DNA of 64,000 bases from Acetobacter musti (GTDB lineage: Bacteria > Pseudomonadota > Alphaproteobacteria > Acetobacterales > Acetobacteraceae), in assembly GCF_011516835.1 (NCBI RefSeq), contig NZ_WOTB01000006.1:157903-221902 (forward strand). Reading direction: 5' to 3'. Below are positions 62,874 through 64,000 of the stretch, piece after piece; the stretch's first letter is position 1, and the number at the start of each line of letters is the position of its first letter. The position numbers and the translations under genes are program-made. The notes under the pieces were generated by a model. That model made no database searches, had not been told where the DNA came from, and saw nothing but the letters and a program-made list of their open reading frames with translations.

Positions 62874-63139
62874 GGCGCTCCGTGGACATGCAGCAGAGGG
62901 TCAAGGCCACCACTCCGGTCGAGCGCGAACAGGTCGTCACACCCGCCAATCGCCCGGTCGTCGATAAAAATCTGCGGCACCGTCATGCGTCCGCCGGACC
63001 GGGTGCGCGCCTCCACCCGCTCAGGCGTGCCGTGAGGCGCATTGATCTCCCGAAAAGGAACGCCCTTCTTTTGCAGCAATGCAACAGCCCGGATACAGTA
63101 CGGGCATCCGGGCTGGGTGTAGATTTCAACCTTGGGCAT
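62870..63139 (-). CDS. grxC: Glutaredoxin 3
   Basis: The 89-residue class I glutaredoxin has the CPYC active site at about residues 11-14 (YTQPGCPYC), the TVPQIFIDD segment with the cis-Pro, and GGCDDLFALD near the end. It reduces protein disulfides and mixed glutathione disulfides. The ATG at 63139 was chosen by homology over 63145 and the longer frame from 63298. It lies 167 bp downstream of comF and is coupled to DUF1178. Confidence 0.92.
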   Translation of the reverse strand: MPKVEIYTQPGCPYCIRAVALLQKKGVPFREINAPHGTPERVEARTRSGGRMTVPQIFIDDRAIGGCDDLFALDRSGGLDPLLHVHGAP

Positions 63140-63306
63140 GGTCATCCGGTCAGTCTGCTCAGAATTACTGTTCGTCACCACGTTTAACGCAGCGGTCACT
63201 ATCCTATCATGTCCTGTAATTCTGTCATACGCACCATGAAACCGAAACCCCGCCCCGGCTGACCACCTTACGGACCTCCCAGGAAAAACCTCCCGCATGG
63301 AAAATA

Positions 63307-63903
63307 TCAGTATTCCAGCCCGCCAGGCCGGTCCACATCCTCGCTGTCGGACGGCACCGTCCTCGCCGCCGTCAGCAGCACAACCGCCCCCACACTGATT
63401 CCGAGCAGCGCCCGCGTACAGGCCTCCGCCGTCGCCCCGGTCGTCAGAATATCATCCACCAGAACCACCCGGCGCCCCTCCAGTCTCCTCCCCCGCGCCG
63501 GCCTCACCACAACGGCGTCCCGCATCTCCCGCGCACGCTCTTTCGCCGAAAACCCCGCCAGCCGGCTGGTCGCGTGCGGACGACGCAGGGCATCCACACA
63601 GACCGGAACTCCCGAAAGCCGCCCGACCGCGCGCGCCAGCAGCGCCGCCTGATTGTAACGCCGCTGAACAAGCCGCCGCCAGTGCACCGGCACCGGCACC
63701 AGCACATCGGCATCCCCCAGAATATCCCCGCCGGCCCGGATCATCTGCCGCGCCAGAATGCCGGCATTCTCCGTGCGATCCGCATATTTCAGGGCAAGAA
63801 TCAGATCCCGTGACCCGCTGTCATACACATAGGCCGCCCGCCCCCGCGACCAGGGCGGCGGATGACGTTCACAACGAACACACCGGGCATCGACGCGGAT
63901 TTC
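63307..63903 (-). pseudogene. comF phosphoribosyltransferase-like gene, 5' end missing
   Basis: The frame from 63903 to 63307 encodes the ComF C-terminal part: a zinc-binding CVRC pair, then YDSGSRDLILALKYADR, PVPVHWRRLVQRRYNQA and the PRPP-binding VVLVDDILTTGAT. Before it, an in-frame TGA (63904-63906) cuts the family's N-terminal zinc finger of about 50 residues, and the DNA beyond it does not look like comF. ComF is needed for DNA uptake or interbacterial transformation in some bacteria. A GTG at 63828 could start a shorter protein. Disruption by an insertion element is likely. Confidence 0.8.
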
Positions 63904-64000
63904 TCACACTTGAGGCAATTTCGGGTCATTTTGTAGAATTCAGTCATCCCACAGGAGCCCGATCTGGAATATTGACGATATTCTGCTTCTGGCGGCGGGT
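63899..64000 (-). mobile_element. Probable insertion-sequence end, truncated by the window
   Basis: A reverse-strand frame running in from the window edge reads TRRQKQNIVNIPDRAPVG and stops at 63944-63946, which looks like the C terminus of a transposase. The AT-rich 45 bp that follow it (63899-63943) would be the IS end. They abut the point where comF homology stops. The IS family was not identified; acetic acid bacteria often carry IS1380- and IS5-type elements. Confidence 0.45.

Overview
The window reads as chromosomal DNA of a flagellated, GC-rich alphaproteobacterium, most likely an acetic acid bacterium or close relative (Acetobacteraceae). The pointers are an aroE-coaE-dnaQ row, an alphaproteobacterial flgI/fliX/dksA neighbourhood, a single-cysteine DksA, a GTTC-N7-GTTC LexA box in front of imuA-imuB-dnaE2, a DUF3309 mini-protein and abundant sugar-oxidation genes. 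Genus and species cannot be fixed from the sequence alone.

Layout. 1-7.0 kb: end of aroE, coaE, dnaQ, an EnvZ/OmpR-type two-component pair (reverse), a PRC-barrel exported protein, an MFS carrier and a DUF3309 peptide. 7.1-15.5 kb: cysteine synthase, rhodanese, DUF2272 lipoprotein, a lone mtnA, a histone H1-like protein closed by a perfect 19-bp terminator, the flgI-flgJ-flgN flagellar operon with divergent fliX, dksA and tRNA-Thr(GGT). 15.5-17.4 kb: an HpxZ-like protein and a MATE efflux pump.

17.5-23.8 kb holds the most unusual locus. A membrane sensor (Cache, GAF and degraded nucleotide-cyclase domains) is translationally coupled to an MlaE-like permease, an MlaF-like ATPase that has lost every ATPase motif, an MCE (MlaD-like) protein and two lipoproteins. 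It looks like a lipid-trafficking module rebuilt around pseudo-enzymes.

23.9-32.6 kb: a TadG/VWA protein, a SulP anion transporter, a TPR glycosyltransferase-like protein, CarD, a porin and a bestrophin-like channel. 32.6-39.2 kb: S-formylglutathione hydrolase and the SOS mutasome imuA-imuB-dnaE2. 39.3-47.0 kb: a LacI-controlled sugar cluster (two TIM-barrel isomerases, a Gfo/Idh/MocA oxidoreductase, a GMC flavoprotein and a GPH symporter), probably for oxidation and use of a glycoside or polyol.

47.3-56.7 kb: a GT-C-like membrane protein, a DedA/YqaA protein, an EamA exporter, a phytochrome-type histidine kinase that lacks its bilin-binding residues, a zinc alcohol dehydrogenase, an orphan ModA and a DUF3147 protein. 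56.8-63.9 kb: two DUF2147 proteins around a copper-uptake set (OprC/NosA-type TonB receptor and a His/Met-rich DUF2946 protein), a Tat-exported lactonase, DUF1178, glutaredoxin and a comF gene whose 5' end is cut off, apparently by an insertion element running off the right edge.
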